Shown: positions 1 to 12,245 of the stretch, in pieces
Layout of the letters: the number at the start of each line of letters is the position of its first letter
How positions within the stretch are numbered: position 1 is the first letter of the stretch
DNA from: Vicia villosa
Lineage: Eukaryota > Streptophyta > Magnoliopsida > Fabales > Fabaceae
Assembly: GCF_029867415.1 (NCBI RefSeq)
Contig: NC_081183.1
Coordinates: 66,848,336 to 66,912,335 of the forward strand
Length of the DNA stretch: 64,000 nucleotides
Direction: 5' to 3'
The notes under the pieces: model-generated
Told to the model about the DNA's origin: nothing
Seen by the model: the letters and a program-made list of their open reading frames with translations, nothing else
Database searches by the model: none
Made by a program: the position numbers and the translations under genes

Positions 1-1260
1 TTTTAATTCTTCCCATGTTTGACATGCCCCTGATTATGATTGCTTCGAGGTGTGCCCCAAGTCGATTGAACCTTAGGATGAATGCCCCTAGTGAATAGTA
101 TGTTTGATTGCATGCCCCTGTGATCCTTGAAATTTTTCCCCTGTTTAGGAGAACCCCCTAGATGTGGTTCCCCCCGTTCCAGAGTCTTTATTCAAAATGA
201 TCGCCTTTGATTAAACCAGTTTCGAGATCTCCTTGATGCTAAGTGTATATTCGTAGATGACGTTGTACCCTTCGAGAAGTAACTCCAACGCAATGCGGAT
301 GCAAGTTTTGAAATCGAAGTCCGTTATGAATTAGGACTGGATGATTAGAAGTGAATGCTTGAAGAAGCATAGTGATTAGAAATGGTTTTAACAAACTTAG
401 GAGTAAGTATAACAAATCCTGCTTAATATGCTTTCGTAGTTAACCTTGCCTCAATTAGGACTTTTGAATGTTGTAACTTGGCCTGGTTCATGTTTTAAGA
501 AACAATGGATATAAGGCTCAAAGTTTATTTACCCTAACCATTTCTCCTTGATGTTCTTCAAATCCTAAAAATTCGCTTAATCCAATGAATGTACTTTGTT
601 TGTAAGAGAATCATTTCAGTTTCGATGTTGAGCAGAAGCCTTAGTAGAGATCCAAGCATTGATGATTTAGCAGTCACAAGTTTATCCTTTGTGTTTTCAC
701 CTTTGTTTTTATCCCTTATTTTTACCAATTCTTTTGAATTTGACTCATCGGGATGCCCTAATTTTTGCCTAAGTCGTTTTTGTTTTTCTATTTTGACTTA
801 GCGGGCGCTTTTCTCCTTTTTGTTTTGCATACTCCTTTGGAGATATTGATCCTTGGATATTGAATGTTGTGACTGCTATGTTGATTTTGATTTGCAAGCT
901 TCGCCTTTGATACTTCCTCGATCTTGAATGATGTAATGAGGGAGAAGATTGTTCGAATGTTATCTCCATTACTTCCTCATTCTTGGATGAATGCGAGGAA
1001 GAAGATATGCTTGCACCTTTGCTTTGCTCTTTGCTTGAATCCTTGTTTGAATTGACTGATTCTCTTAACAACCAAAATACACCATTGAATTAATCGAAAT
1101 CTACCCTGCCCCTGGTTGAAATCAAGGTTTATTTGAAAAGTAGAAACAAAACTCCAACTCCTGGCTCGAGGGGGTGACGAGGGATTAACATCCTTATATC
1201 TCCACTGTTTGGGAATTGAAACAATGCCTGTACATCCTCGGCTCGGTCTTACCTTGAAAG
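1..1260 (-). other. Ogre 3'-end non-coding module (no gene)
   Basis: No convincing coding sequence. The block aligns by eye with 29700-31095 in the nested Ogre: both share the stretch around TTAAGAAACAA, CGGCTCAAA and GATGTTCTTC (here 490-565), and both end in the same phrase about heading CCTTATATCTCCACTGTTT (here 1190-1210). A TTTTTGCCTAAGTCG...ACTTAGCGGG motif at 760-805 also occurs at 59890-60030, directly after the pol gene of the right-hand Ogre. This places the block in the 3' untranslated part of Ogre-type elements. The 100-codon minus-strand frame at 769-1071 has no recognisable domain. Confidence 0.6.
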
Positions 1261-2389
1261 CATATGTTTAGCTGGACTTAGTTATTTGTATTCGTCATTC
1301 TCCCTTAAGTTTGCTAATCATCATAGATTTGAAATTGAGAATACAATAGAAGTGTGCGAGTGAATCGATTCCAAAACTCGTGTATGGTCATCCCATTAGA
1401 AATGCTAATCCGAAGGTACAACTTTTATCCTGAGTAACACTTAGCGATTGTAGGGATTGAAGTTTTGACATGATAAACACCTATTGATCCTAGGGACAAT
1501 ATCCTTTGTAAATCCGTCGGCCTTGTTTTACTCCTTAGTTCTTTAGACTTGTAGAAGTAAGGGCGACCTCGAATTCTCCTCGGGCACGTCACACCTGTCG
1601 GGAATAAATTGCTTAGCGGTGGGTTTTCGTCGTATCGGAACTTCATGAGTTTCCTTTGACTGAACCTCTTTTGCTTTTCCTATGGATAGTATTACACCAT
1701 TTGCGATCTTTGGAGTTCGTAGGTTGATGAATAAAACCTATGGCTCTTTTGCCCCTCGGTGGGGAATTGACATATGTCGCATTCCCTCCATCGTAGTCAT
1801 GCATCTTTGTTCAGGGTATTGCCCCAGTTGGACTGACCCTTGCCCCTAGGTTATCGTAGAGCGTCCTTGTAAATTTGATATGTTCTAGATGAACCCCTTT
1901 ATGATTAGATACATCTTGAGTGTATCTATGAGGGAACTCTTTGTTGAACTAATCCTTGCTCGATAAAAACCTTTATTGTATTTATAATCCAGTTATGACA
2001 AGGCATGGACATGCGGCTGGCATGGTGAAAGACATCCTCTTTTTCTTGTTAAGACTAAGATCATTCTCAATAATTTATCCTCCTTTCTCCATATTCTATG
2101 ATCCTTTTTCTTTCTTTGGGAGTTTCGGGAAACCGACTAGCATGGTAGGTGTGGATGCGGGTGAAGATAGAAATACAAATGATGCAAATGTATGACTGCA
2201 TGAAAATGCAAATGCATGCGCATGCGAAAGACTCCTCGTATCATAACTCCATGTATGCAATGCAGACGGGTGAAATGTAATCCTAGGGATAGCCTTAGAG
2301 GCGACATTAGACCCTATTGAAATTCATGCGAGATAGATGTCATGACACGCCAATGGAAATCCCTTAGATTCGAGAGTATGCAGAAGGTA
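1261..2389 (-). other. Ogre internal non-coding DNA
   Basis: Frames are short and low in complexity, and I recognise no protein family. It probably belongs to the leader or the deleted interior of the left Ogre-like element, because it lies between the 3'-end module and the tandem array next to the primer site. Confidence 0.45.
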
Positions 2390-3215
2390 GCGGCTGGTGA
2401 CCGTTCAAGACAGTCACCAAATCTCATGGCCATCGAGAGGCCGTTCGACGTGTACCAATGAAGTTGTCCCTCGTGGGAAGGTTCTCTGTGTGAAACACAA
2501 CCAGTCTAAGGACGATATTTGACGAAGTGAAACCCCTATAGGTTAGGGATGAAATATGTATAGATGGAAATCTAAAACCCTACAAGTTAGAGGGTGTGCG
2601 GGAAGCAAATACGAGGTGATCGTTCAGGACAGTCACTAAATCTCATGGCCATCGAGAGGCCAATCGACATGCGTTAATGGGGACGTCCTTTGTATGAGGG
2701 ATGTGATTTTTAGAAATATAATCCCTACAGGCTAGGGAATACGTAGTTGTAAGCACTGGGTGACCGTTCAAGATAGTCACCGAATCGCATGGCCATCGAG
2801 AGGCCAATTGACGTAGGCTAACAAAAATGTCCTTCGTATGGAGGATGCGTTTTTATAAATTTAATCCCTACAGGCTAGGGTACACATAGATGTAAGCACA
2901 TGGTGACTGTTCAAAGTAGTCACTGGATCGCATGGCCATCGAGAGGCCAATCGACGTGCGTAAACGAAGATGTCCTTCGTGGGAAGGACACATAGTTGTA
3001 AAATACAAAGATATAAAAGGTAACTCCCCACAGGTTAGGGAGTGCGTAGATGCGGGCGCGGAGTGACCGTTCATGACAGTCACTAGGTCTCATGGCCATC
3101 GAGAGGCCAATCAACGTGCATAAATGAAGGTGTCCTTCGTGGGAAGGACGTGGTCTTAGAAATAGAGTCCCTGCAGGCCAGGGAGCGCGTAGGAGTACCT
3201 GCACATTAAAATGCA
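2390..3215 (-). repeat. Degenerate tandem array in Ogre leader, about 145-220 bp period
   Basis: Five copies of a unit built around CATGGCCATCGAGAGGCC begin near 2425, 2644, 2788, 2931 and 3091. In each copy it follows GTGACCGTTCAAGACAGTCAC (or a variant), a short inverted repeat, and precedes GTCCTTCGT(GGGAAGGAC) and CCCTACAGGCTAGGG. Spacing is 219, 144, 143 and 160 bp, so this is a decayed tandem duplication. It lies within 700 bp of the primer site and is therefore in the 5' leader of the element. Confidence 0.8.
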
Positions 3216-3868
3216 AGGCATTCGCAGTATATAAATTGCACATATATAATAAGCATGTAAGCACATAAGCCCTAGGTTCATAGGTTCGACGTAACGGCTT
3301 AGGGTGCCTACCCTTCCCATTGGTATGTTCTAGAAGGTCTCATGGGGTCGTTCGTAGCCGCCGAGACTTTTTGTCTCTTTGGATGTTGGAACAACTCATT
3401 TTATCCATGAGGTTCGAGTTTTAGGGGTAGGTTCCCAGAGAGATCAGCCAAATACCAAGTCCAGCCCTCAACAAGGTCAAGCCTCGTATCAGACCTTCCC
3501 GGATATTCAACCCACTCTGAGTGGAATTATAATAAGACTCGTAGGCGATGTAATTCCCCTCTGGTCATTATTATAATTCCCACGCTTAGGTTTAACGCAA
3601 TTTATATATACCCAAAAAGTGCAGTAAAATAGCAAATATTCACGTAAACAAATATTTAATTAAATTACTGTAAATAAATGTAATTGTTGTAAATAATTGA
3701 AATTGCAAGTAAATAAATAAATAAATAAAATTTAAATATTTACAATAAACCATAAACCCTAAAATGGCGAATTAGCCAAACCCTAATAGCTAGCCACAAA
3801 CCTAAATAATTTGCCAAACCTAAACCCTGCCAAAACCTAGGAGCATAATAATTCACCATTTCTAGTTA
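3216..3868 (-). other. Ogre 5' leader next to primer site
   Basis: AT-rich DNA with AAAT microsatellite-like runs (3710-3735) and no gene. It lies between the tandem array and the primer site. Confidence 0.5.
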
Positions 3869-3886
3869 TCCCCAGCAGAGTCGCCA
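3869..3886 (-). other. Primer binding site, Ogre type (tRNA-Arg)
   Basis: The minus strand reads TGGCGACTCTGCTGGGGA, two bases after the LTR end. The identical 18-mer is found at 41603-41620 in the nested Ogre. Ogre elements are described as primed by tRNA-Arg. Its place directly inside the LTR fixes the element's orientation. Confidence 0.85.
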
Positions 3887-3888
3887 GC

Positions 3889-6617
3889 TGTAGCAACCTG
3901 CCCTAAAAATAAATGTTTTAGAGTCGCCACCTATTCTGAAGGGCGAATAGGAAACCCTACGCAGTTAAGAGATCGGGGTAAGTTATTATAATCAGGTCGA
4001 GGGAAGGTGTTAGGCACCCTCAACCCTTTCCTAAGGTTTTATGTTCAAAGTAAAGGTTAATGGCTAAATATTGAGGTTTATAGCTAAGGAAGTGAATAAG
4101 GTGAAAATTGAGATTTGAACTGAATGGAGGTTTTAGGGAAGGGGACTCGCCTTGGTTATCCAAGTGCCTACGTATCTCCTTATGGAGAATCAGAGTCAAC
4201 GTAGTTCGGGGACAGGGATGTACGCCTTAGAATTGAAATGGAGGTGTTTGAAGTTGTTTTGAGGCTTTTTGAATGGCCTATCATAGTTTTTGAAATGCGA
4301 AGTTTGAAGGTATTTTGAATTACCTTATCGTAGTTTGAACATCGCAGTGTTGAAGAGATGAAAATCTTATAGTGTCGTGGTTTAGTGTTTTTAGATTTGG
4401 GCGTACAACCCTGATTTGATATGGCACCGTTAGATCTGATGACCAATAGATTTGGTCAGTATAGCTAACGGGTTATGGGGCATTGCTGGTTACTCAGATC
4501 GATGGATTCAATCGTCGCGGACAGCAAATTGAATCTTCTTTATTCAGATATTTGATCAGTACGACATAGAGAGTCGACTAATTCGAAGGCGGGATGAAAT
4601 AGATATTAATCCGCCATTTATCCGTTAAAGGGGAAGTTAGAATTGATTGTTTTTATTATTTTTATCTCTCGTCTAATGTGACTAATAGGTTTAGTCGGGT
4701 CGAGGAGAGAATTAATCGAAGGTTAATATTCTTTGCCAAATGGGATTGGGCAAACCCTAATGGATGAATAAACCTTTCTAGGGTTTTTTTGTGATTTAAT
4801 ATTAATTAAAATTAATTAATTAAGTCGAATAATCGACATAATCAAATAATCGGGGGAAAATGTTATACTCCTAACCCTAATCCTAATTTAAATAAATTAA
4901 ATCAAATATACTTATTTATTATTTAAATCTAAATAGTTAAACAAAATAAATAATTATATTAAATAAAACCTGGGTAGTGATTTGGTGTGTGTGCCATATG
5001 ATGATCCATGGTATGCCCCCAGCCTCACAGGCGTTAGATCCTGTGATGGTGACAATTTGATGGCCAGATGATTGCAAGTACATTGTGGACGCGCGCGCAG
5101 CATGGGTACAGGATCCCTGGGCATGGCAAACCAAACAAAAATGACAAAATTAAATTGTTGGAGCTGAGGATCGATCCCGCCCCTGTATACTCAAGAGAAT
5201 CTCGCGCCTCTCCTTCACCATCAAGCCAGATGTTTTCGCTGTTAACCACACTTCTTGCAGATATTATATGTAAAACTTTAAACATGAAAATTTTAAAATG
5301 AACAGAACCGCGCGCCCAGCCAAGGGGCATCTTCTTCACTCGATTTTTCTGCAACATGGCTGGAACTTTTACCCATGGTTTTCTACTGTAGCCATAATCC
5401 TTGCCATCAAAACCTGCAAATTATCACCGAAAAATACAAACAAATAATCCAGATCGATTGTAAACAGACCCACGAATCCGATGGCACCCTTAGTTTTTCC
5501 TAATTTTGCTTCTAATTAAGGTTCCCTAATTCAAAGCTTATGAACCCTAAAAATGGTGAATCCTTCAAATGGCACCCAAAATTTAATTAAATGTGCAGAA
5601 AGACTCTAAACATCTCCTGATGCAGAATATATGTTCAAATACGATTCTAATCGTATAAATGTGTGGAATCAAACATAAAAAAGAAAGACAAAACCGTGAG
5701 TTCTTGGGCCACAATTCTGCACGTTCTGATCCTGATTGACGATCGGGATAGGTCCAGGAAACACCAAGGAATCAGTTAGAATGCTCAAAATCTCTTGAAA
5801 CCAACTCTAATTACCAACACAATTTTGACTTTTCTTCCCTTTTTTTGCGTGTTCACAGTTTTGGCGGCCCAGTGGCTCAGATTTTTCGCCCCCCCCCTCT
5901 GTCTGCAATTGTTATTCTGTTATATATCATTCAATTAGGTCAACACTCAATCAAAAATCCCCTATAATTGGAAGACCAAGATTTGATTTGGAAGGGATAT
6001 TGCAACTTTCTATTTTGAATCACCAATCAACCAATCAATTTCCAATCCTATTTTACACGATTTTTAGTCCTCTAAAAATAAGGATTCCAAATATTATTGG
6101 TGATTTAATCTACTTCCATATTTTTAATAATTTACTCAATATTTTAAATGAATAGAAATTCAAATAAACTTAAATAAATATCATAAAATAATGGACCTAA
6201 GGCCTTCTTCTAATATCAGGGGCATGTTTTTTTAGAAACCAAGTAATGGGCCCATTTAATCAAAAGCAACCAAATTACTCAAATTAACCCTTGTATTTTT
6301 CCACAAATATTGCCGACCTCAACAAATTATAACTCTCTCGATTTTCATCGTATGGGAAGGTTTTAGGACTTCTTGGAAAGTACAAAGAGTCCTCTAAATA
6401 CTATTTTTGGTTTCACCTCCATTGAAGTCTCCATGCTCATGTTATGGGATTTTAAACAAGATGCCCTTTTAATAGCCTTTTTTGGAGATTCAAATTCTTT
6501 TGATGCAGTGCGGACCCTAGTTTTGAGATCCTCGATTAGGAGAGATTGTCTTGAGAAAATCCTTGAACCTTGAGGCATTGAAGATGAAAAGAGGAAGGCA
6601 AATTTTGGGGTATGACA
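3889..6617 (-). repeat. 5' LTR of left Ogre-like element
   Basis: A 2729 bp LTR in minus orientation, bounded by TG...CA (plus-strand ends TGTAGCAACC and GGTATGACA). Near its 3' end it carries the GAGTCGCCACC...GGGAAGGTGTTAGGCACCC block that recurs at the same place in the other Ogre-family LTRs here. A candidate TATA box on the minus strand is at 5921-5927, and a tRNA-like block at 5161-5230. Open frames inside it, for example 5034-5357, are not supported as genes. Confidence 0.82.
5161..5230 (-). other. tRNA-like block (A/B-box remnants) in LTR
   Basis: The minus strand has an A-box-like TGGCTTGATGG followed about 50 bases later by a B-box-like GGGATCGATCC. Both depart from the pol III consensus at one or two positions. 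Better-preserved blocks occur in the solo LTRs at 7675 and 13121. No cloverleaf could be closed by eye, so it is not called a tRNA gene. Confidence 0.4.
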
Positions 6618-7614
6618 AGCTGCCCAAAAAGCTTTGTGTCCCAACTCAATAGGCAGATGACACGCCTTGCCATAGACAAGTCTGTAAGGAGATATGCCTA
6701 TTGGTGTCTTATAGGCTATTCTGTAAGCCCACAAGGCGACATCTAAATGCCTTGCCCAGTCCTTTCTAGAGGGATTCACCATTTTCTCTAAGATTATTTT
6801 TATCTCCCTATTGGAGATCTCAGCTTGTCCACTGCATTATGGATGATAGGCTGTAGCAACTTTGTGTTTTACTCCATACTTAAGCATTAAATTTTCAAAA
6901 ACTTTGTTGCAAAAGTGAGTTCCCCTATCATTAATGATCGCTCTAGGTGTACCATGTCTTGACATAATGTTTTTAATCAGAAATTTGGTAACTATCTTAG
7001 CATCATTAGTGGGAGTTGCTACTGCCTCTATCCATTTTGATACATAATCTACAGCTACCAAAATGTATAAGTTGCCAAAAGAGGGAGGAAACGGTCCCAT
7101 GAAGTCAATGCCCCACATCAAAAATTTCCATTTCTAAAATATTGGTTAAAGGCATTTCTTGCCTCATAGAAATGTTTCCCACTCTTTGGCATCTATCACA
7201 TTTTTAACATATTCATGAGCATCTTTAAAAAGAGAGGGCCAGAAATAACCTGATTGTAACACCTTGGAAGTAGTCTTAATTCCTCCAAAATGGCCTCCAT
7301 AAGGTGCTTCATGACAGACAAACAAGATTTGTCTTGACTCTTGCTGATCCATGCATCTCCTCATTATTTGATCAGAACACTTCTTATATAAGAAGGGTTC
7401 ATCCCAAAAGTAATCCTTTGTCATGTGGAAGAACCTCTTCCTCTGCTGATAGTTAAAATCAGGTGGCACAACTCCACTCACCAGGTAGTTGACAATGTCA
7501 GCATACCAGGGAGTCACGCCATCTGGTATCAATAACAGCTGCTCATCAGGAAATCTTTCTTGTATCTCTCCATCATCTTTGCCATGGACTTCATCTGGTA
7601 GCCTTGATAGATGA
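6618..7614 (-). pseudogene. int: Athila integrase, interrupted at both ends
   Basis: The integrase would insert the element's cDNA into chromosomes. Starting at 7614, the minus strand encodes the tail of the RNase H-integrase linker (SRLPDEV...), then the zinc-binding part with histidines in HEAPYGGHFG. An extra A near 7190 shifts the frame just before the CDRC cysteine pair. The catalytic core follows: first Asp in WGIDFMGP, second in INDRGTHF, Glu in ISNREIK. A TAA replaces the expected Gln codon of YHPQ near 6836. After AFWA the frame enters the Ogre LTR at 6617, so the C-terminal domain is cut off. All three catalytic residues remain, but the gene cannot make a complete protein. The junction at 7614 is the GATGA target site of the solo LTR. 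Confidence 0.85.
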
Positions 7615-7674
7615 TGTTGTACCCTAAAATTTGCCCTTATATATTTGCCAAGGTCATTTTATTCCAAATGAGTG

Positions 7675-7736
7675 ATATGGCACATTTGGTAGGAACTTAA
7701 GCCTTGCGGGTATAAGGTCACGAGTTCGAGTCCCAC
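7675..7736 (+). other. tRNA-like block in solo LTR
   Basis: TGGCACATTTGGTAGG fits a pol III A box, and AGTTCGAGTCCCAC fits a B box. The starts are about 44 bases apart, the spacing found in true tRNA genes. The acceptor stem does not pair by eye and no clear anticodon arm is seen, so this is a tRNA-derived or tRNA-mimicking segment and not a functional tRNA gene. Confidence 0.5.
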
Positions 7737-8090
7737 TTCTAACTTATTTTTTTTACTTTTAGTTGTTTCTAACTTTATTTCTTTCACTTTATATTTACAT
7801 TTATTCAAAAAATCATAAAACATTAAAAAGTTGCATTTTTTATCATTTAATTTTTTAATTTTCGCATTATTTAATTAAGCATTTTAAAAAATATTTGTTT
7901 TTCACTTTTTGTCATTTTTATGCATTTTTAGTCCAAAAATCACAAAAAATTATATAAGGTAGTTTTCTATTTTGATTTGATTCTTCTATTTTTAGCAAGA
8001 ATTAAATCAAATTAATCTTGGATTTCAATCTTATTTTTGAATTTGATTTTAATTAATTTTATTCCATTTATATTTAACCTAATTCTAAGT

Positions 8091-8098
8091 TATAAATA
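8091..8098 (+). promoter_or_regulatory. Candidate TATA box of plus-strand solo LTR
   Basis: TATAAATA followed by GGGAACAATC lies about 475 bp into the LTR, in LTR orientation. It is the likely U3 core promoter. Activity is not known. Confidence 0.5.
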
Positions 8099-11000
8099 GG
8101 GAACAATCTGTCAGTGTCAGGAGGACGAATAGAACCCTTATTTTTACCTTTATTATCCAATTCTCTCTTCTCACGTACACTTTGACAGTCTCATTCACTT
8201 ACACAAAAAAACCTTCCCTTTCACCACACTTGTGAAACAAAACCAATCACTTTACTTTTCATAAACACATGAACTTCACAAATATCTCACCCACCTACAT
8301 CTACCACGATGTATATCACTTTACTTTTCATAAATACAATACGCAAACCTGCGGGATCAAGACGACAGCGTCATCACCAAAACGTTAACCTCTGTTCAAA
8401 TTCATTATTGTGTTTCTTTAATTTTGTTTACAGGTAGGAAAGGAAAAAGGCATCAAACTCAGACATCATCATCACTATAACGCCAGATCGAGACTCATGT
8501 CGAATTCTCAATTATGCCGAACCAACAATCATCAACACAACATCATTCAAACGCCATGCAGATTCAAATCACAACACCAATTTCCTTTCACATATAATCA
8601 CTACTGTATATTCCACAAAACAAAGAGAGGAGATTACATCATATTAACATAGTTCTTGTTGTTGTTTGTTGACTCTCCAACCACTCGCGACGTCCCACGA
8701 ATCACCGACGCGAATTTCTTCATGCCTCAATGTTTCACGTCTTCACGTCAAACCCCACTCAACACAGAACAACCCACTGCAAATCACGGCAAAGAACACC
8801 GCTCAGATTCACCCACGCTCCTCCCTACGGGAACCGACCTTCATCAGCAACGTCACCATCAATCATCAATCTGAAGCTCTGGCGATTACAACTACCCGAT
8901 GACCCTTCCGATCCCGCGCGAGCAGGAACCCACCAGCCGCCGTTTTTCCGATCCGAATGCGAGTAACCATCAGCAACGCACCCGCAATTGTTAATTCATC
9001 GCAAGAGCAATTCCTATTCAACGTTAATGGTCAGCATCCGGAAGAGATCGCAACATGTTAGCTTCGACGAGGAAGAGAACTAGAAGTCTGAAGCTGTCAA
9101 TCCCATAACAACGAACAAATGCAGCAACATTAGTTTCACAACATCAAAGCAATCACTACATTTACAAATACAAAAGAAACAAGAATAGTATAATAATTTT
9201 TCACTCTTGTTGTTGTTTCTTTCCTTGTTGTTGTCCATTTACAGGTTGGAGAAAGTGGATCGGAATCACCGCGACTCTCGCCGTCATGAACAATCATTGT
9301 CCTCCACCGCCATCATCCATCATCACAGCCTCAAGCTCCGACGACCCACACGACAGCCGCCACTCTTTCCGACGACCACCAGACCCCTTCCAGCACCACT
9401 GTGACAGTCACAACGTGCAACATCACTGATCTTCAACAAACCGCGACACGACGAATACGGAAGCAGCGTTGCAACAACTATAGTTTGAAAGTCACGACAT
9501 CATCGATCCAACTATCGCAACAATTTTCCTCAGTCGACGGAACTCTATTTCCGGTAACCCCTTTTCCTCGCAATTGATGTTGTTATTTTCATGTGATTTC
9601 TGTTTGAGTTTGAGAGATGTTGAGGCCGAGTGAGGTTTGAAGTAGCTTAATTGAAACAGAGTATGCGTGAAGGAGAAATAGATGTAGAGGGTTAGATGAG
9701 TGAGATGAAGAGAGAGGAGATTTTTTATTTCGCATTTGACTTTATTAATTTGGTTGAGTTTTGCTTGGGGCAGCCATGGCTGGTTATAGATGAAGCTGAG
9801 TGTGAGTATTAAGAAAGAGCGGGGGAGACCGTGAGAAAGAGAATGAGGGGGCCGGATCACGTTTTTAGATTTTGGGGTTTTTAGTCCTTAGTTTAGCTTG
9901 TTTCCTTCTTGGGCCAAAACCTCAGGCCCAGCGTTTTACCACCCTGCACCTTGTTGTACGAATTTACACCCCTTCTGGGATGGTTTAATTGGTTTCTTTT
10001 GGCCTGCCTACCTGTTAATGAGCCCAACAACTTTTCCTTTTATGTATACCCCCATGTTTTGGTATTCTAAGTTCATTCTCTTATGTTTTGTCTTATTTTA
10101 AATTTTTGTGTTAATTGTTAGTTGATATAAAAATACAAAAAACATTAACATTTTGAAGTTAGATTTTATTTTTGCTATATAAATAAAAATATCAAACAAT
10201 ATGATTTTATTTTTTATATGACAAAACACCAAAAAATATTTTAATTAGTCATTTTCTTCTAAGAGTTCAATATGTTTAGTTTTATATTTTCTTTTGTTAA
10301 TCGTAATTAATATTAGTTAGTAATCTTTACCATTTCTCATCATCATTTTTATATACTCGTGACTAACATTTTTTCGTTTTTACGAGGTACACAATCGTAC
10401 TATTTTGTGGACGTTCGCAAGTTCCATATTATTAATCCTTTTAATTCCCACTTTAATTTTATTCGGGTTTGTAATATTTTTTTCCATTTTGTTGAGTTTG
10501 TAATCCCCTCCCCCAAAGCGATGTAATAGCGTAGGAACCTTTACATTCCGCACTTTATTTTCTGTACATATTTAACTGTTAGTAATTAGGGTGTGTATGG
10601 CAAGATTAATTAACTGAACGTTAGCTAACCTTAAAATAAAGATAACATATCAGAAACTAACACACGTAGCACTCACTCACCTCTAGGGTACGCCTCTCTC
10701 GTTACCTTCGGAAATAAATGGTCGTGTCCCTCAAATATAGAGGTACCATTAGCAAAAGTCCCTACGATTCAAAAATCATCACAAAGATCATAAGTCCCTC
10801 GATGACCCCGATGTTGCCTACGAATACATGATCTCGTCCCTCGAACGGTTGCCTACGAAAAAGATGATTTGTCCCTTCGAGTATTGCTAAAGGTTGTCAC
10901 GTGAAAATCGGGATGAGACACCGGATGCCTTATTTGGGCTCGATGCTCAAGAAAATGATTTTGTTTTTTTGTCACGACCAAACTTTTTATTGTTTCCAAA

Positions 11001-11613
11001 GTAGGAAAAGGAAAAAAGTTGCACAAACCTTAAAAGATATGCAATGCAAATAATATAAAATTAAAAGCAATGCAAAAAAGGGGGGAGAGATTTCGGGTAA
11101 GAGGGTTGGTTATACGAAGGGAAGGTATTAGCAACCTACGTATCTATAGTACTCTATAGGTTTCTTTGTTATGTTTGTCTGTTTATGTCTTGCTATGCTA
11201 TTGGGGAGGTTTTCTGTTGTGAGATAGGTGGGACCTAAGGTGTTTGTTTGATTATGCTCGCAAAGATCATCGCAATCTTCTGCATACATATCCCTTAGAG
11301 GGAATCAGAGCATCTGTAGCTCGGGGTCTACGGGTGCTAAGGTTTGAGTGGTTTGAGGGAGATAGAAGTTTTCCTCGCCAAGGAATAAGACCTTGTGCCT
11401 ACGTATTCTCAAAGGGATGTTGAGAAAGTCAGAGCAATCGTAGTTCCCACTTATGCTAGTGGAAGCAAAGGATAAGAGACAAATGTCATCTTAATTCTCG
11501 ATGTATCTAATCTATTTCATCACATACATCTGTTTGATTTTTGTTTGAATCTTTTCATTATAAGACCTGGGTTGTGCCACTTATGGTTCTTAGAATGATA
11601 AAGATGTTTTGTT

Positions 11614-11786
11614 TAGCCAGCCTTGTGGCAAAAACAAGTTTGATTAGCCAGCCTTGTGGCAAAAACTTTTGATAAGCCAGCCTTGTGGCAAAAACTTGTG
11701 ATGAGTCAGCCTTGTGGCAAAAAGTTTTGATGAGCCAGCCTTGTGGCAAAAACTTTTGATTAATTAGCCAGCCTTGTGGCAAAAAG
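11614..11786 (-). repeat. Tandem array, six 29-33 bp units
   Basis: AGCCAGCCTTGTGGCAAAAA is repeated six times, starting near 11614, 11645, 11674, 11703, 11732 and 11765, separated by short CTTTTGAT-like joins. GCCAGCCTTGTGGC forms an imperfect inverted repeat (GCCA...TGGC). The copies are head to tail with no unique spacers. Confidence 0.9.
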
Positions 11787-11884
11787 AAAGTTTGATTGTG
11801 ATGATATAGAAGAGATACTCCTATCATAGAGATGATAAATGTCTAATCTCCTAGGGTATTTGATTTGGATATGGGGATGCTTTT

Positions 11885-12245
11885 AAGAAGCCCGTGGGTC
11901 CTTGTACAAAGCCCAAGAGGAGGCTATCCGAGGGTCCTTGCATTGTAAGCCCAAGAGGAGGCTATCCGAGGGTCCTTGCATTGTAAGCCCAAGATGAGGC
12001 TATGGGAGGGACAATCGAGGGTCCTTGTATTGTAAGCCCAAGAGGAGGCTATGGGAGGGACGAGTCGTTTGTATGAAGCCCAAGAGGAGGCTATTGGAGG
12101 GACAAGTCGTTTGTATGAAGCCCAAGAGGAGGCATGGTATAGTTGGCTTGAGCTCTTAGAGCGATTTCACCGGGAAACCATACTCTATGTCCTAACCTAG
12201 CTAGGGAGATTCTTTGCACGAAGCCTAATAGGAGGCTATGGGGAA
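11885..12245 (-). repeat. Tandem array of about 45-50 bp units
   Basis: AAGCCCAAGAGGAGGCTAT recurs about seven times with joins such as CCGAGGGTCCTTGCATTGT and GGGAGGGACAAGTCGTTTGT. Units have diverged and their spacing varies. The array is LTR-internal, near the element's 3' LTR end. Confidence 0.85.

Larger units (their letters stand above)
1..6617 (-). mobile_element. Ogre-like LTR retrotransposon, 5' part, non-autonomous
   Basis: Read on the minus strand, this is a 5' LTR (6617 down to 3889), an Ogre-type primer site, and about 3.9 kb of internal DNA that runs off the left edge. The LTR starts TGTCATACCCC and ends GGTTGCTACA. It interrupts the Athila integrase gene, which resumes at 6618. 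The expected 5 bp duplication would be AGCTG at 6618-6622, but its partner is outside the window. No gag, protease, RT or integrase homology can be seen in 1-3868, and the leftmost part matches the 3' end module of the Ogre at 28342-31095. Coding DNA therefore seems to be missing between the 5' leader and the 3' end. Assignment to the Ogre group rests on primer site, LTR ends and length. Confidence 0.8.

Noticed and set aside
769..1071. 100-codon minus-strand frame as Ogre gag or ORF1
   Set aside because: Serine/lysine-rich with no Ogre gag signature, in a block homologous to the 3' UTR of other Ogres.
8656..9404. Overlapping plus-strand frames that look like a small plant gene
   Set aside because: Several frames overlap in a C-rich stretch inside a solo LTR; none has a recognisable domain or conserved neighbour.
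11614..11786. Repeat array resembling short palindromic repeats with spacers
   Set aside because: The joins between repeats are themselves related and very short; it is an ordinary LTR tandem array.
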